Positions 28,701-37,688 of a stretch of DNA of 64,000 nt are shown here, one piece after another. The position numbers and the translations under genes were made by a program. Positions within the stretch are counted from its first letter, which is position 1; each line of letters opens with the position of its first letter. The stretch lies in the NCBI RefSeq assembly GCF_001280565.1, contig NZ_LGRO01000001.1:1-64000 (forward strand), read 5' to 3'. The notes under the pieces are model-generated. The model was not told where the DNA came from. It was given only the letters and a program-made list of their open reading frames with translations, and made no database searches. Source of the DNA: Sulfobacillus thermosulfidooxidans. Its GTDB lineage: Bacteria; Bacillota; Sulfobacillia; Sulfobacillales; Sulfobacillaceae.

Positions 28701-29686
28701 TATTGCAGCTGATTATTCTCGTCGTCAAGATTATTTTGTTGATTGGCTTGTTAATGGGTGGTTTTGCCTATACCATGCTGTTAGAACGCCGTTTGTTGGG
28801 ATTTTTTCAACTGCGTCTCGGACCCAATCGGGTTGGACCTTTTGGACTCATGCAGCCATTGGCTGACGGTCTAAAAATGGCAATGAAAGAAGATCTGATG
28901 CCCAATGGTGCTGATAAATGGGTTTTTCGGATGGCGCCGGTGTTTTCGCTCTTTGCAGCTTTGTCGGTTGATGCTGTAATTCCTTTTGGGGCGCCAATTC
29001 ATCTCTTTGGAACCACCATCTCCTTGGACATTGCTAACCCGTCTATCGGTCTTTTGATTGCCTTTGCCTTTAGTTCCTTGGGGATCTATGGCATTGTTTT
29101 AGGGGGATGGGCTTCTCAGAACAAGTATTCACTATTGGGAGGTATTCGCGCCTCAGCGCAGATGATTTCTTATGAATTAGCAATGGGCCTCTCGGTGCTG
29201 GGCGTCTTAATGCTGGCGGGAACCGCTAATTTAGAGGGAATTGTGCTAGCGCAAAAAGAACATGGCTGGTTCTTTATCCCAGAATTTATTCCGTTTTTGA
29301 TTTACTACACCACCGCTATTGCCGAAACCAACCGGACCCCATTTGACTTGCCGGAAGCGGAATCCGAACTCGTTGCCGGGTATCATACCGAATACTCTGG
29401 ATTCCGTTTTGCCATGTTTTATATCGCAGAATACATCAATATGATTGCGGTGAGTGGGATTGCGGTCACCCTGTTTTTTGGAGGTTGGCTAGGTCCTAGT
29501 TTCTTGCCCCCAATTATTTGGTTTTTGTTGAAGGTTGGGGTATCAATCTTTATCTTTATCTGGATTCGCGCTACATTTCCCCGCTTTCGCTATGACAAAC
29601 TGATGTCATTTGGTTGGAAGTTTCTGGTTCCCGTGTCGTTTGTCTACTTTCTAGCGACGGCGGCATTTGTTTCCGGTGTGATCTAG
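28697..29686 (+). CDS. nuoH: NADH-quinone oxidoreductase subunit H
   Basis: A 329-residue membrane subunit with about eight helices, linking the quinone site to the proton path. ERRLLGFFQLRLGPNRVGPFG, the acidic E-loop region TNRTPFDLPEAESELVAGYHTEYSG and a C-terminal RFRYDKLMSFGWK segment are the family landmarks. GTG at 28697 overlaps the nuoG stop by 4 bases. A 118-base gap follows before nuoI. Confidence 0.97.
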   Translation: MILQLIILVVKIILLIGLLMGGFAYTMLLERRLLGFFQLRLGPNRVGPFGLMQPLADGLKMAMKEDLMPNGADKWVFRMAPVFSLFAALSVDAVIPFGAPIHLFGTTISLDIANPSIGLLIAFAFSSLGIYGIVLGGWASQNKYSLLGGIRASAQMISYELAMGLSVLGVLMLAGTANLEGIVLAQKEHGWFFIPEFIPFLIYYTTAIAETNRTPFDLPEAESELVAGYHTEYSGFRFAMFYIAEYINMIAVSGIAVTLFFGGWLGPSFLPPIIWFLLKVGVSIFIFIWIRATFPRFRYDKLMSFGWKFLVPVSFVYFLATAAFVSGVI

Positions 29687-29804
29687 AACTTATATGCTTG
29701 AGATGCTCTAAGCTCCGAGGACACTGCATTACGCGCCATCTGTTAACAAATTCAAACTCAAAACGCAAAATGCAACAATTCAAATTCAAAGGAGGGACTC
29801 ATCC
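29687..29804. other. A-rich gap inside the nuo operon
   Basis: The largest gap in an otherwise overlapping operon. Its second half is A-rich with repeated ATTCAAA and CAAAA phrases (AATTCAAACTCAAAACGC, AATTCAAATTCAAAGG) leading into GGAGGG and the nuoI ATG. No promoter or terminator is convincing. It may be an unstructured leader that strengthens nuoI translation or a processing point; inference only. Confidence 0.4.
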
Positions 29805-30242
29805 ATGTTGGAAGGGATTAAGGCATTAGCGAAGGGGCTTGGCACCACGTTTAAGGCTTTAGGCGAACCTCGTGATACCATCCAGTACCCCGAAAAACGC
29901 CGGGAATACTCCCCCCGTTTTCGCGGTAAGCACATGCTCGCCAAAGATGCCGACGGGCATGAACTGTGTGTGGGGTGTGGGTTATGTGAAGCGGTATGCC
30001 CGGCTCATGCAATTCGCGTGGTGGCGGCCGAAGCACCAGAAGGCAAAGCGATCTCGTGGACCAATCGCTATGCGGTCGATTATGAAGTCGATTTAATTCG
30101 ATGCATTTTCTGTGGGATGTGTGAGGAGGCATGCCCGACGAATGCGGTCAGGCTGACTCCCTTTAACGAATTAGCGGCCTCAGACCGTCTAGATATGATT
30201 GCAGACAAAGAAGAACTACTCCATCCGCCAGTCAGAAAATGA
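29805..30242 (+). CDS. nuoI: NADH-quinone oxidoreductase subunit I
   Basis: A 145-residue ferredoxin-like subunit with two [4Fe-4S] clusters, N6a and N6b. The ligands are CVGCGLCEAVCPAHA and CIFCGMCEEACPTNA. It bridges NuoG and NuoB in the electron wire. The protein is compact but both cluster motifs are complete. GGAGGG lies 9 bases before the ATG. Confidence 0.96.
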   Translation: MLEGIKALAKGLGTTFKALGEPRDTIQYPEKRREYSPRFRGKHMLAKDADGHELCVGCGLCEAVCPAHAIRVVAAEAPEGKAISWTNRYAVDYEVDLIRCIFCGMCEEACPTNAVRLTPFNELAASDRLDMIADKEELLHPPVRK

Positions 30243-30256
30243 GGTGATTTCGGCAC

Positions 30257-30835
30257 ATGGTCGGCATAGGCATATTGGCCATATTGGCTATTGCAGCATC
30301 CATTGGGGTTGTCACAGCACGTCAACCTGTTCACAGTGCGTTATATCTTGTCGGAAATATTTTGTCGTTGGCGCTCTTGTACTTGATCTTAAAAGCGGAA
30401 TTTTTGGCAGCTGCTCAAGTTATTGTGTACGCCGGCGCCATTATGGTTCTCTTCCTCTTTGTGGTTACGCTTTTAACAGCGGGTAAAGAAGAGCGAGAAC
30501 TCCCCGAGGATTTGCCCGGGCAACGGCTCACGGCGGGGGTTTTGTCGATTGTTGTGGGCGTCATCCTCGTCGCTTTAGCTATTAAGTATCCGGGATCAGC
30601 GATTCATGCTCCCTTGCCTGCCCATTTTGGAGATCTTACGGGAATTGGCCGCTTATTATGGGGCCCCGATTTTCTCTTCTTAATTGCGGTCGCCATTATG
30701 CTGGTGTCGGCGGCCTTAGGCGTATTGGTATTGAATCCGCCAAGGCGGCGTCGAGCTCAAATGGAAGCATCCCAAGCCAAAGAACAGAGCAAAAACCTCA
30801 GCAACAAAAAAGAGCAGGAGGGAACGGGCTCATGA
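30257..30835 (+). CDS. nuoJ: NADH-quinone oxidoreductase subunit J
   Basis: A 192-residue membrane subunit with five helices; AAQVIVYAGAIMVLFLFVV is the conserved TM3 with the pi-bulge region. The C-terminal tail (RRRRAQMEASQAKEQSKN and on) is unusually long, hydrophilic and probably cytoplasmic. GAGGTGA lies upstream of the ATG. It overlaps nuoK by 4 bases. Confidence 0.93.
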   Translation: MVGIGILAILAIAASIGVVTARQPVHSALYLVGNILSLALLYLILKAEFLAAAQVIVYAGAIMVLFLFVVTLLTAGKEERELPEDLPGQRLTAGVLSIVVGVILVALAIKYPGSAIHAPLPAHFGDLTGIGRLLWGPDFLFLIAVAIMLVSAALGVLVLNPPRRRRAQMEASQAKEQSKNLSNKKEQEGTGS

Positions 30836-31134
30836 TCTATAGCAATTGGGTTGTGGCCTTAGCGGGCATTATCTTTGCGATTGGCGCCATTGGTGTCATG
30901 TTTCGGCGCAATCCTCTCATTATGTTCATGGCGTCAGAAATGATGTGGAATGCCGCAGCATTGGCTTTTGTTGCTTATGCCCGGGAACTTCATGACATGA
31001 ATGGACAAGTTATGGCCTTTTTGATTATCGCAACAGCGGCTGCCGAAGTGGGGATAGGGTTGGCAATTATTGTCAGTGTCTATCATAAACGGCATCGCTT
31101 GGATATTGATGAAATTTCCCGTCTGAAAGGTTAA
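30832..31134 (+). CDS. nuoK: NADH-quinone oxidoreductase subunit K
   Basis: A 100-residue, three-helix proton-channel subunit related to MrpC. The two buried glutamates of the proton path are in MASEMMWNAA and AAAEVGIGLAI. The ATG at 30832 overlaps the nuoJ stop (ATGA). A 59-base gap with an AAGGAGCGG site follows before nuoL. Confidence 0.95.
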   Translation: MIYSNWVVALAGIIFAIGAIGVMFRRNPLIMFMASEMMWNAAALAFVAYARELHDMNGQVMAFLIIATAAAEVGIGLAIIVSVYHKRHRLDIDEISRLKG

Positions 31135-31193
31135 ATGGACTAATGATAGCGGACACAACAGACTAAACGAGTGTCCAGTAAGGAGCGGCGGAT

Positions 31194-33059
31194 ATGCAAG
31201 GTGTGGCGGAAATTGTGCTATTGCCTTTGTTTGGCGCAATAACCATTGGCGTATTTAAAGGAATAATGCCCAAGAAACTTCCCGGCATTTGGGCAAGCCT
31301 GCTCGTGGGGATTAGTTTCTTGGTGAGTATTAGTATGGATGTGAAATTGGCATCACTGCCTTCAAACCACCGCGTGATTACCGGTATTTTCTTTCCGTGG
31401 GTGACCGGGTTTGGGCCCGCCATTGACTGGCGATATTATCTTGACCCGTTGTCCGGCGTTTGGTTACTCGTCATCACCGGTGTTGGCATGCTGATTCACA
31501 TTTATTCGATAGGCTACATGCATGATGATCCTCATCAAGACCGGTATTTTTCGTATCTCAACTTCTTTGTTTTTTCCATGCTTTTGTTGGTCTTAGCGGG
31601 AAACCTGCTGATTTTGCTTATTGGTTGGGCATTAGTGGGATTGGCGTCTTATCTTCTCATCGGATTTTGGTATTACCGTCCCTCAGCAGTGCGCGCGGCC
31701 AAAAAGGCCTTTGTGATGAATACCTTGGGGGATGCCGGTATCTTAGTGGGACTGGCGCTGTTATATGCCCACTTTCACACAGTGTCTTACCCGGGTCTCT
31801 TTCGAATATTTGACGCATCGCATTCCTCAGCCTTTTTTGAATGGACAGCCTTCCTGCTTTATATTGGGGCCATGGCCAAATCGGCACAGTTTCCTTTACA
31901 CATGTGGTTGGTCGACGCGATGGAAGGGCCAACGCCGGTATCTGCACTCATTCACGCTGCCACCATGGTCACGGCTGGCGTTTACTTGATGGCAAGACTA
32001 TACCCGCTTTTACGGGTGGCTCCGACGATGGCTTATATTGTTGCGGCAATTGGGACGTTCATGACGATTTTGGCCGCAAGTAGTGCCATTTTTCAGCGGG
32101 ATATTAAAAAGGTATTGGCATACTCGACAGTCAGCCAACTCGGGTACATGTTTCTAGGAGTCGGAGTGGGTGCTTATACGGCTGGTGTTTTTCACTTTAT
32201 GATGCATGCCTTCTTCAAAGCCCTCTTATTCTTGGGTGCAGGCAGTGTCATTCATGCGTTGGCTGGTGAGCAGGATTTGAACCGGATGGGGGGATTATGG
32301 CGGAAAATGCCGTGGACTACATGGTCGTTTCTCGCCGGAACTTTGGCTATCTCTGGGATTCCGCCGTTTTCCGGATTTTATTCAAAAGAAGCGGTTTTAG
32401 GAGAGGCCTTTAATCTCGGGCATCCGGTTTTATGGTTGGTTGGCGCTATTGCAGCAGGCATGACCACATTTTATATGTTTCGTCTCTTCTTCTTGACGTT
32501 CTTTGGAAAACCACGGGATGCATCTTTATATGATCATGCTCATGAAGCGCCTTTAGTGATGACGATTCCCGTCGTAATCTTAGCGATTTTAGCGGTCATT
32601 GGCGGGTTTTTGGGATCGTGGCTGAACGGGTGGTTGTCACCTACCTTTCATCAGTATTTGGGCGCACCCCATGCCAGTCTTGAACAAGGCCCCTTTTGGA
32701 CCACGGCTTTTACGGTGGGCTTGGCTGTGATTGCCTTTATCATCGCCTACGCTTTATACATTCGCAAGGAAACCCCAACCAACGCGGCCACAGAAAAGGG
32801 TGTGGGGTTATGGGCGTATAACGCCTGGTATGTCGATAGCATGTGGATGTATTTGGTCGTGGTGCCCTTCAAGATGATTGGCAATGGCGTCCGCCAATTA
32901 GAGAGCGGGATTTTAGGGACAGTAAAAGGGATTGGTACCTTGGTATGGGACTGGGCCGAAGACTTGCGTCCCTTAGAAAGCGGATATGTCAGGCGTTACG
33001 CCCTGTCCATCATGGTGGGATTAGGTGCATTGCTGGCCTACTATCTTATCCGTGTGTGA
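31194..33059 (+). CDS. nuoL: NADH-quinone oxidoreductase subunit L
   Basis: A 621-residue antiporter-like proton-pumping subunit of the membrane arm. The core (GWALVGLASYLLIGFWY, MWLVDAMEGPTPVSALIHAATMVTAGVYLMAR) is that of the MrpA/NuoL family. The long amphipathic C-terminal helix and last transmembrane helix are present (about 540-621). ATG at 31194 with AAGGAGCGG upstream. Confidence 0.97.
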   Translation: MQGVAEIVLLPLFGAITIGVFKGIMPKKLPGIWASLLVGISFLVSISMDVKLASLPSNHRVITGIFFPWVTGFGPAIDWRYYLDPLSGVWLLVITGVGMLIHIYSIGYMHDDPHQDRYFSYLNFFVFSMLLLVLAGNLLILLIGWALVGLASYLLIGFWYYRPSAVRAAKKAFVMNTLGDAGILVGLALLYAHFHTVSYPGLFRIFDASHSSAFFEWTAFLLYIGAMAKSAQFPLHMWLVDAMEGPTPVSALIHAATMVTAGVYLMARLYPLLRVAPTMAYIVAAIGTFMTILAASSAIFQRDIKKVLAYSTVSQLGYMFLGVGVGAYTAGVFHFMMHAFFKALLFLGAGSVIHALAGEQDLNRMGGLWRKMPWTTWSFLAGTLAISGIPPFSGFYSKEAVLGEAFNLGHPVLWLVGAIAAGMTTFYMFRLFFLTFFGKPRDASLYDHAHEAPLVMTIPVVILAILAVIGGFLGSWLNGWLSPTFHQYLGAPHASLEQGPFWTTAFTVGLAVIAFIIAYALYIRKETPTNAATEKGVGLWAYNAWYVDSMWMYLVVVPFKMIGNGVRQLESGILGTVKGIGTLVWDWAEDLRPLESGYVRRYALSIMVGLGALLAYYLIRV

Positions 33060-33108
33060 TGGATGACATCTGAGGCTGACAGTGCAAAAAAGGTGAGGAG
33101 GCTAGGTA

Positions 33109-34551
33109 ATGGTTTTAGTGTGGTTGATGGCTATTCCGCTAATTGGCAGCTTTGTTGTGCTATTTAGCGGCAACCGTTTGGCCAAAGGGCTCAGCATTAT
33201 CGTGAGTTTTATTGAACTGATTGCATTTCTCATCTTATTGATTCATGGGCCTATGGCATTGAATCGCTCCTGGATTCCCTCTTGGGGCGTGCGTTTTCAC
33301 TTGGGTGCTGATGGGCTGTCGATGTTTCTTATTGGACTCACAGCGGTCTTAACCCTTATGGCGATATTGGCGTCGTCTTCTTCCTTTGGCAGAGCCTATT
33401 TTTTCTGGCTAGTGTTCTTGGAATTTGGAACGATTGGGCTCTTTGAATCATTAGACCTCGTGTTATTTTACGTGTTTTGGGAAGTGATTTTGATCCCCAT
33501 CTTTTTCTTGCTGACGGGATATTCGGGTCCTCAAGGACGTGGGGCCGCCATGAAATGGTTAATCATGAATTTAGTCGGCAGCTTATTTATGCTGATTGGG
33601 ATTGTGGCCGTGGCGGTCATTCACGCTGCACCGTTTGGTTCCTTGACCTTCGAAATTAATCAACTGGGGAACTTGACCATGAACCCTGTCGTGGCGCCAT
33701 GGGTCTTTGCCAGCTTCTTCATAGCATTTGCCATTAAAGCGCCCTTGTGGCCATTTCATGGATGGATGCCGGACAGTTACCGAGAGGCGCCACCTCCCGT
33801 TACGGCATTGCTGTCCGGTGTGATGTCTAAAGCAGGGATTTACGGGTTTCTTCGCATCATGTTGCCGATATTTATGCCGCAAATGCAGCATTATCAGGTG
33901 GGACTCTTAATCTTTGCCGTCATTGGACTGGTTTATGGCGGGTTCATGGCTCTTCGGCAGACAGATATGAAAATGATTAGTGCGTATTCGTCCCTGTCTC
34001 ATATGGGCATGATGGCGCTGGGCGTGTTTTCGTTGACGACCGCGGGCATTTTAGGGGCCACATTTTTGATGGTCGCTCATGGACTCATCGTTGGGGGTCT
34101 ATTTATTGTTCTAGGATTTGTGGAAGAACGGACTAAGACCCGAGATATCAAAGTATTAGGTGGTCTTAACGAGGACGCCCCGAGGCTTGCCGCCTACTTT
34201 TTATTCTTCGCCTTAGCGGCGTTGGGGTTGCCGGGATTGCCAGGCTTTGTTGGAGAGTATCTTATTATCCAAGGACTAGTAGGTCATGACCTGGTATTTG
34301 CCATTATTGCCGCTATCGTTTTGGTGGTGGCCGCATGGTACATGATCCGCCTGTTCCAAGGGGTCATGCAGGCGCAGCATAGAGCAGCTCCCATTACCGA
34401 TATGTCCGTTTTGCAAGTCAGTTATATAGCCTCATTAGCGCTCTTAATTGTGCTCTTAGGAGTCTGGCCCGCGGGAATTACATCGCATGCTGCTCCAACT
34501 TTATATCACGCCGTGCATCTTATCGCGACGAAAGGAGGCCAGGGACTATGA
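33109..34551 (+). CDS. nuoM: NADH-quinone oxidoreductase subunit M
   Basis: A 480-residue antiporter-like subunit. FYVFWEVILIPIFFLLTGYSG holds the channel glutamate, and GWMPDSYREAPPPVTALLSGVMSKAGIYG is the broken-helix region. GAGGAGG lies before the ATG. It overlaps nuoN by 4 bases. Confidence 0.97.
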   Translation: MVLVWLMAIPLIGSFVVLFSGNRLAKGLSIIVSFIELIAFLILLIHGPMALNRSWIPSWGVRFHLGADGLSMFLIGLTAVLTLMAILASSSSFGRAYFFWLVFLEFGTIGLFESLDLVLFYVFWEVILIPIFFLLTGYSGPQGRGAAMKWLIMNLVGSLFMLIGIVAVAVIHAAPFGSLTFEINQLGNLTMNPVVAPWVFASFFIAFAIKAPLWPFHGWMPDSYREAPPPVTALLSGVMSKAGIYGFLRIMLPIFMPQMQHYQVGLLIFAVIGLVYGGFMALRQTDMKMISAYSSLSHMGMMALGVFSLTTAGILGATFLMVAHGLIVGGLFIVLGFVEERTKTRDIKVLGGLNEDAPRLAAYFLFFALAALGLPGLPGFVGEYLIIQGLVGHDLVFAIIAAIVLVVAAWYMIRLFQGVMQAQHRAAPITDMSVLQVSYIASLALLIVLLGVWPAGITSHAAPTLYHAVHLIATKGGQGL

Positions 34552-35969
34552 GTGCGACCACTGCTTTGTTACCGGACTATATTATCGGCATTACTATTTT
34601 GGTGACGATGATTGCCGCTATGATTCGGCATGAACGTGGCACTTTGAGTTCTTGGGTAGCATTAATCGGAACACTGGGAGGGCTGTGGGCCACGATTGAT
34701 TTGTGGACCCAACATATAAAGCCAATGGTGTTCTATAACCAAAGTTTAACCGTTGACAACTACAGTTTGTTTGTGAATATTTTGGTCCTCATCGCGGCCG
34801 GCTCCACATTATTGTTAGGATGGACCGGGGAGCAAGACCATGATGAATTTCCTATTTTGGTGCTGATTGCCGCACTGGGAATGATGAGTCTAGGGATGGC
34901 GGCCAATTTGATTTCGCTGTTCTTAGGAATTGAAGTCTTGTCCCTTCCATTATACGTTTTAGCGGCCTCACACCGAACTGCCTTAGGAGGCGAAGCCGGG
35001 TTAAAGTATTTATTACTGGGCGCTTTTTCTTCCGGTATTCTTTTGTTTGGATTGGCCTTAATCTATGGGGCAGCGGGCACGATGAATTTCATTGATTTTG
35101 CCTCTTCAGTTAATAGCAATTCGCCATTATTGGCAGCAGGGCTGATGTTAACGCTCGTGGGCTTGCTCTTTAAACTGGGAATTGTGCCCTTCCATATGTG
35201 GGTTCCGGATGTCTACGAAGGTTCACCGACGCCTGTTACGAGTTTTATGGCTTTTGGAACCAAGGTAGGAGCGGCAGTCATTTTACTCCGCCTCTTAGCG
35301 TATGGATTTTATATGTCACCCCAAAATTGGGGACCGGTTTTAGGATATTTGGCCCTTTTAACGATGATTGTAGGTAACCTTTTGGCCTTGCCCCAAAATG
35401 ATTTAAAACGGCTGTTTGGATATTCGGGTATTGGTCATGCGGGATTTTTATTGATTGGGGTGGCTGTGCACAATGTGGTCGGGGCCCGGGCCATGCTATT
35501 TTATCTCTTACCTTATGGGCTGGCCGTGATTGGTGCTTTCGCTATTTTAACTATGATGGGTTCAGAGAAAGAGACCGTCACGATTAACGATTTACACGGT
35601 CTCGTGCGTCAAAAACCGTGGGCAGCCGCTTTATTCATTGTTTTTATGTTATCATTTGTGGGCATTCCTCTCACCGGAGGATTCGTGGGCAAATTTTATT
35701 TGTTGCAAGCCGCCCTATTCGCTCATCAACCAGGATTGGCAATCGGTTTGGTGCTAGGAACCTTCTTAGGACTAGGCGCCTACTTGAGGCCCTTACAAGC
35801 AATGTTCCGACGCCGGCAAACCGATTTGGAGATGGTTGACTGGAATGTGAATTGGGCACAAGTGGTAGTCCTCGTGGTAGCGCTGGTTGGAACGATTGGT
35901 CTTGGCGTTTATCCCACACCCGTGGTTCACTGGGTTAATCAATCTGCCAACTTTTTCTGGCTTCATTAA
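34548..35969 (+). CDS. nuoN: NADH-quinone oxidoreductase subunit N
   Basis: A 473-residue antiporter-like subunit that ends the nuo operon. FLGIEVLSLPLYVLAA and PFHMWVPDVYEGSPTPVTSFMA are the conserved channel segments. GGAGGCCAGG precedes the ATG. No strong terminator follows; the next gene starts about 95 bases on with its own probable promoter. Confidence 0.96.
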   Translation: MSATTALLPDYIIGITILVTMIAAMIRHERGTLSSWVALIGTLGGLWATIDLWTQHIKPMVFYNQSLTVDNYSLFVNILVLIAAGSTLLLGWTGEQDHDEFPILVLIAALGMMSLGMAANLISLFLGIEVLSLPLYVLAASHRTALGGEAGLKYLLLGAFSSGILLFGLALIYGAAGTMNFIDFASSVNSNSPLLAAGLMLTLVGLLFKLGIVPFHMWVPDVYEGSPTPVTSFMAFGTKVGAAVILLRLLAYGFYMSPQNWGPVLGYLALLTMIVGNLLALPQNDLKRLFGYSGIGHAGFLLIGVAVHNVVGARAMLFYLLPYGLAVIGAFAILTMMGSEKETVTINDLHGLVRQKPWAAALFIVFMLSFVGIPLTGGFVGKFYLLQAALFAHQPGLAIGLVLGTFLGLGAYLRPLQAMFRRRQTDLEMVDWNVNWAQVVVLVVALVGTIGLGVYPTPVVHWVNQSANFFWLH

Positions 35970-35981
35970 ATGAGAATTCGA

Positions 35982-36037
35982 TTAAGAACATCTTATGGTG
36001 TGTTAAAATTGTGAAGATAAGTGGCGCTTATTTCACA
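35982..36037 (+). promoter_or_regulatory. Promoter with an inverted repeat at its start site
   Basis: TTAAGA (35982-35987) and TAAAAT (36004-36009) are 16 bases apart. Directly after them TGTGAAGATAAG (36010-36021) and CTTATTTCACA (36027-36037) form an almost complete inverted repeat with one missing base and a 5-base centre. It could be an operator or a hairpin at the 5' end of the mRNA, 27 bases before the TTG start at 36065. The outer arms look like Rex half-sites, but their spacing is much longer than in a Rex operator. Confidence 0.5.
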
Positions 36038-36064
36038 CCCTTCTCAGGTAGAGAGGAGATTATT

Positions 36065-37030
36065 TTGGAGTTTTTTTCGTTGGTCGAACCCTATCTCCGT
36101 CAGGTTAATAGCTTGTTGGAAGAACAGCTCTTGACGGGCAATGAACTCATAGAAAATGTCGCCCAATATCTTCTGGTGGCTAGTGGTAAACGGCTACGAC
36201 CAGCGTTGGTGCTTTTAGCCGGGCAGTTTGGAACGGAATTATCCGCTGCCCGGTTGCAAAAGCTCATCGAAGTGGCTACGGCCGTGGAAATGATTCATAT
36301 GGCCACGCTTGTTCACGACGATATTATTGACGATGCGGCGATGCGGCGGGGTATGCCGGCTGTTCGTACCCAATTTAATAATACGATTGCCGTTTTAGCG
36401 GGAGATTTTCTTTTTGCTTTGGCTTTTCGCCTCTTTTCTTCGGCGGGAGATTTAGCTATTGTGGATATAGCCGCCAAGGTTGTTCATGTGATGTGCGTTG
36501 GTGAAATTTATCAGAACATGGATCATGGTCAAGTTGCTACGGAAGAAGCCTACTGGCGGCGTATAGAAGCCAAAACCGGATTTTTTCTCGAGACCAGTTG
36601 TCGGTTAGGCGCCCTTGCCACGGGAGTTCCGGAACGTGTGGAAACATTGCTCGGCCAGTATGGTCATCATATCGGCTTAGCGTATCAAGTTGTGGATGAT
36701 CTCTTAGACTGGTTGGCGAATCCGGAGACCTTAGGAAAAGCTGTGGGGGAAGATGTGGCAGCGGGAGTCTACACATTGCCCATTATCTACGCTTTGCGGC
36801 AAGAGCGTGTGGGAAGCCAGGTACAAAAAATCTTATCTGGTCCGCATCCCGAAAACCAAGTAGAAGAACTCAGGCATCTCTTGGAGAAGAGCGGAGCCTT
36901 ACAATATGCGAAGACTCAAGCGGGTCATCATATCGATAAGGCCCTGGAAATGTGCCGGCAATTGCCCAGTGGCCCTGCCCAACGAGCATTAGAAGAACTG
37001 GCAGAGTTTGTCTTGGCTCGAGAGTATTGA
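36065..37030 (+). CDS. Polyprenyl diphosphate synthase (HepT/IspB type)
   Basis: A trans-prenyl chain elongation enzyme of about 321 residues. GKRLRPALVLL binds the substrate, the first Asp-rich motif is LVHDDIIDDAAMRRG and the second is VVDDLLDWL. The residues before the first motif are small or bulky in the pattern of long-chain synthases, so it probably makes the menaquinone side chain that complex I reduces. TTG at 36065 is chosen because GAGAGGAG lies 6 bases before it; a GTG at 36011 would run through the inverted repeat and has no ribosome binding site. rex follows 28 bases later. Confidence 0.88.
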   Translation: MEFFSLVEPYLRQVNSLLEEQLLTGNELIENVAQYLLVASGKRLRPALVLLAGQFGTELSAARLQKLIEVATAVEMIHMATLVHDDIIDDAAMRRGMPAVRTQFNNTIAVLAGDFLFALAFRLFSSAGDLAIVDIAAKVVHVMCVGEIYQNMDHGQVATEEAYWRRIEAKTGFFLETSCRLGALATGVPERVETLLGQYGHHIGLAYQVVDDLLDWLANPETLGKAVGEDVAAGVYTLPIIYALRQERVGSQVQKILSGPHPENQVEELRHLLEKSGALQYAKTQAGHHIDKALEMCRQLPSGPAQRALEELAEFVLAREY

Positions 37031-37058
37031 TGGGGACTGGCAATAAGGAGCGATCGTC

Positions 37059-37688
37059 TTGCAACGGATTCCCGATGCGGCCATTCGACGCCTGCCTGCG
37101 TATTTGCGCTGGCTTACCGAATGTGAAGAAGAACGTGTGACATCAGTCATGTTAGGTCAGGCTACGGGTTATTCGTCTGAGCAGGTTCGTAAAGATCTGG
37201 CCTATTTTGGAGCGTTTGGGACCCGGGGTGTGGGGTATGATGTAAGCGCTCTGCGTGATGAAATTTACCGCATACTCAAATTAGACCAGGGTGTACGTGC
37301 CATTGTTGTAGGAGCGGGGCATTTAGGGACCGCTCTTGTGCGTTATGTGGATCAAGGCCATCAAGATGTCAAAATTATGGCGTTGGTCGACAATAACCCG
37401 GCTATCATTGGAACGCAAGTAGGCTCTTTGCGAGTTGAGCCAGTCGAGCGGTTAGAAGAGTTGGTGCACGAACTAGATATTGGCATCGGCGTGTTGACGG
37501 TTCCCAAAGAAGCGGCGGTCTTGGTTGCCGACCGGCTGGACGAGGCGGGCGTTCGTGCCATTTTGAATTTTGCCCCCGTTGCGGTCTGTACCAGGCATCC
37601 TGAAGTTTTTGTGCAACCGATTGATCTCACATTGGAGATGCAAGCCTTATCGTATTTCGTGGGGCAGAAGGCTCCGAATCGTTTATGA
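37059..37688 (+). CDS. rex: Redox-sensing repressor Rex
   Basis: A 209-residue dimeric repressor that leaves DNA when NADH is high. The N-terminal winged helix (AAIRRLPAYLRWL, then SSEQVRKDLAYFGAFGTRGVGYDV) binds DNA; the Rossmann domain has VVGAGHLGTALVRY for NAD(H); the C-terminal helix completes the swapped dimer. Start TTG at 37059, 8 bases after AAGGAG. Its position right after nuo and the quinone side-chain synthase is a logical one, though no full Rex operator was found near nuoA. The next gene overlaps its stop by 4 bases. Confidence 0.95.
   Translation: MQRIPDAAIRRLPAYLRWLTECEEERVTSVMLGQATGYSSEQVRKDLAYFGAFGTRGVGYDVSALRDEIYRILKLDQGVRAIVVGAGHLGTALVRYVDQGHQDVKIMALVDNNPAIIGTQVGSLRVEPVERLEELVHELDIGIGVLTVPKEAAVLVADRLDEAGVRAILNFAPVAVCTRHPEVFVQPIDLTLEMQALSYFVGQKAPNRL

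Noticed and set aside
32843-33073. Short plus-strand frames inside nuoL, nuoM, nuoG and other long genes
   Set aside because: All lie in other frames of well-supported genes without ribosome binding sites.
36011-36064. Upstream GTG start adding 18 residues to the polyprenyl synthase
   Set aside because: It would lie inside an inverted repeat and lacks a ribosome binding site, while TTG 36065 has a strong one at good spacing.
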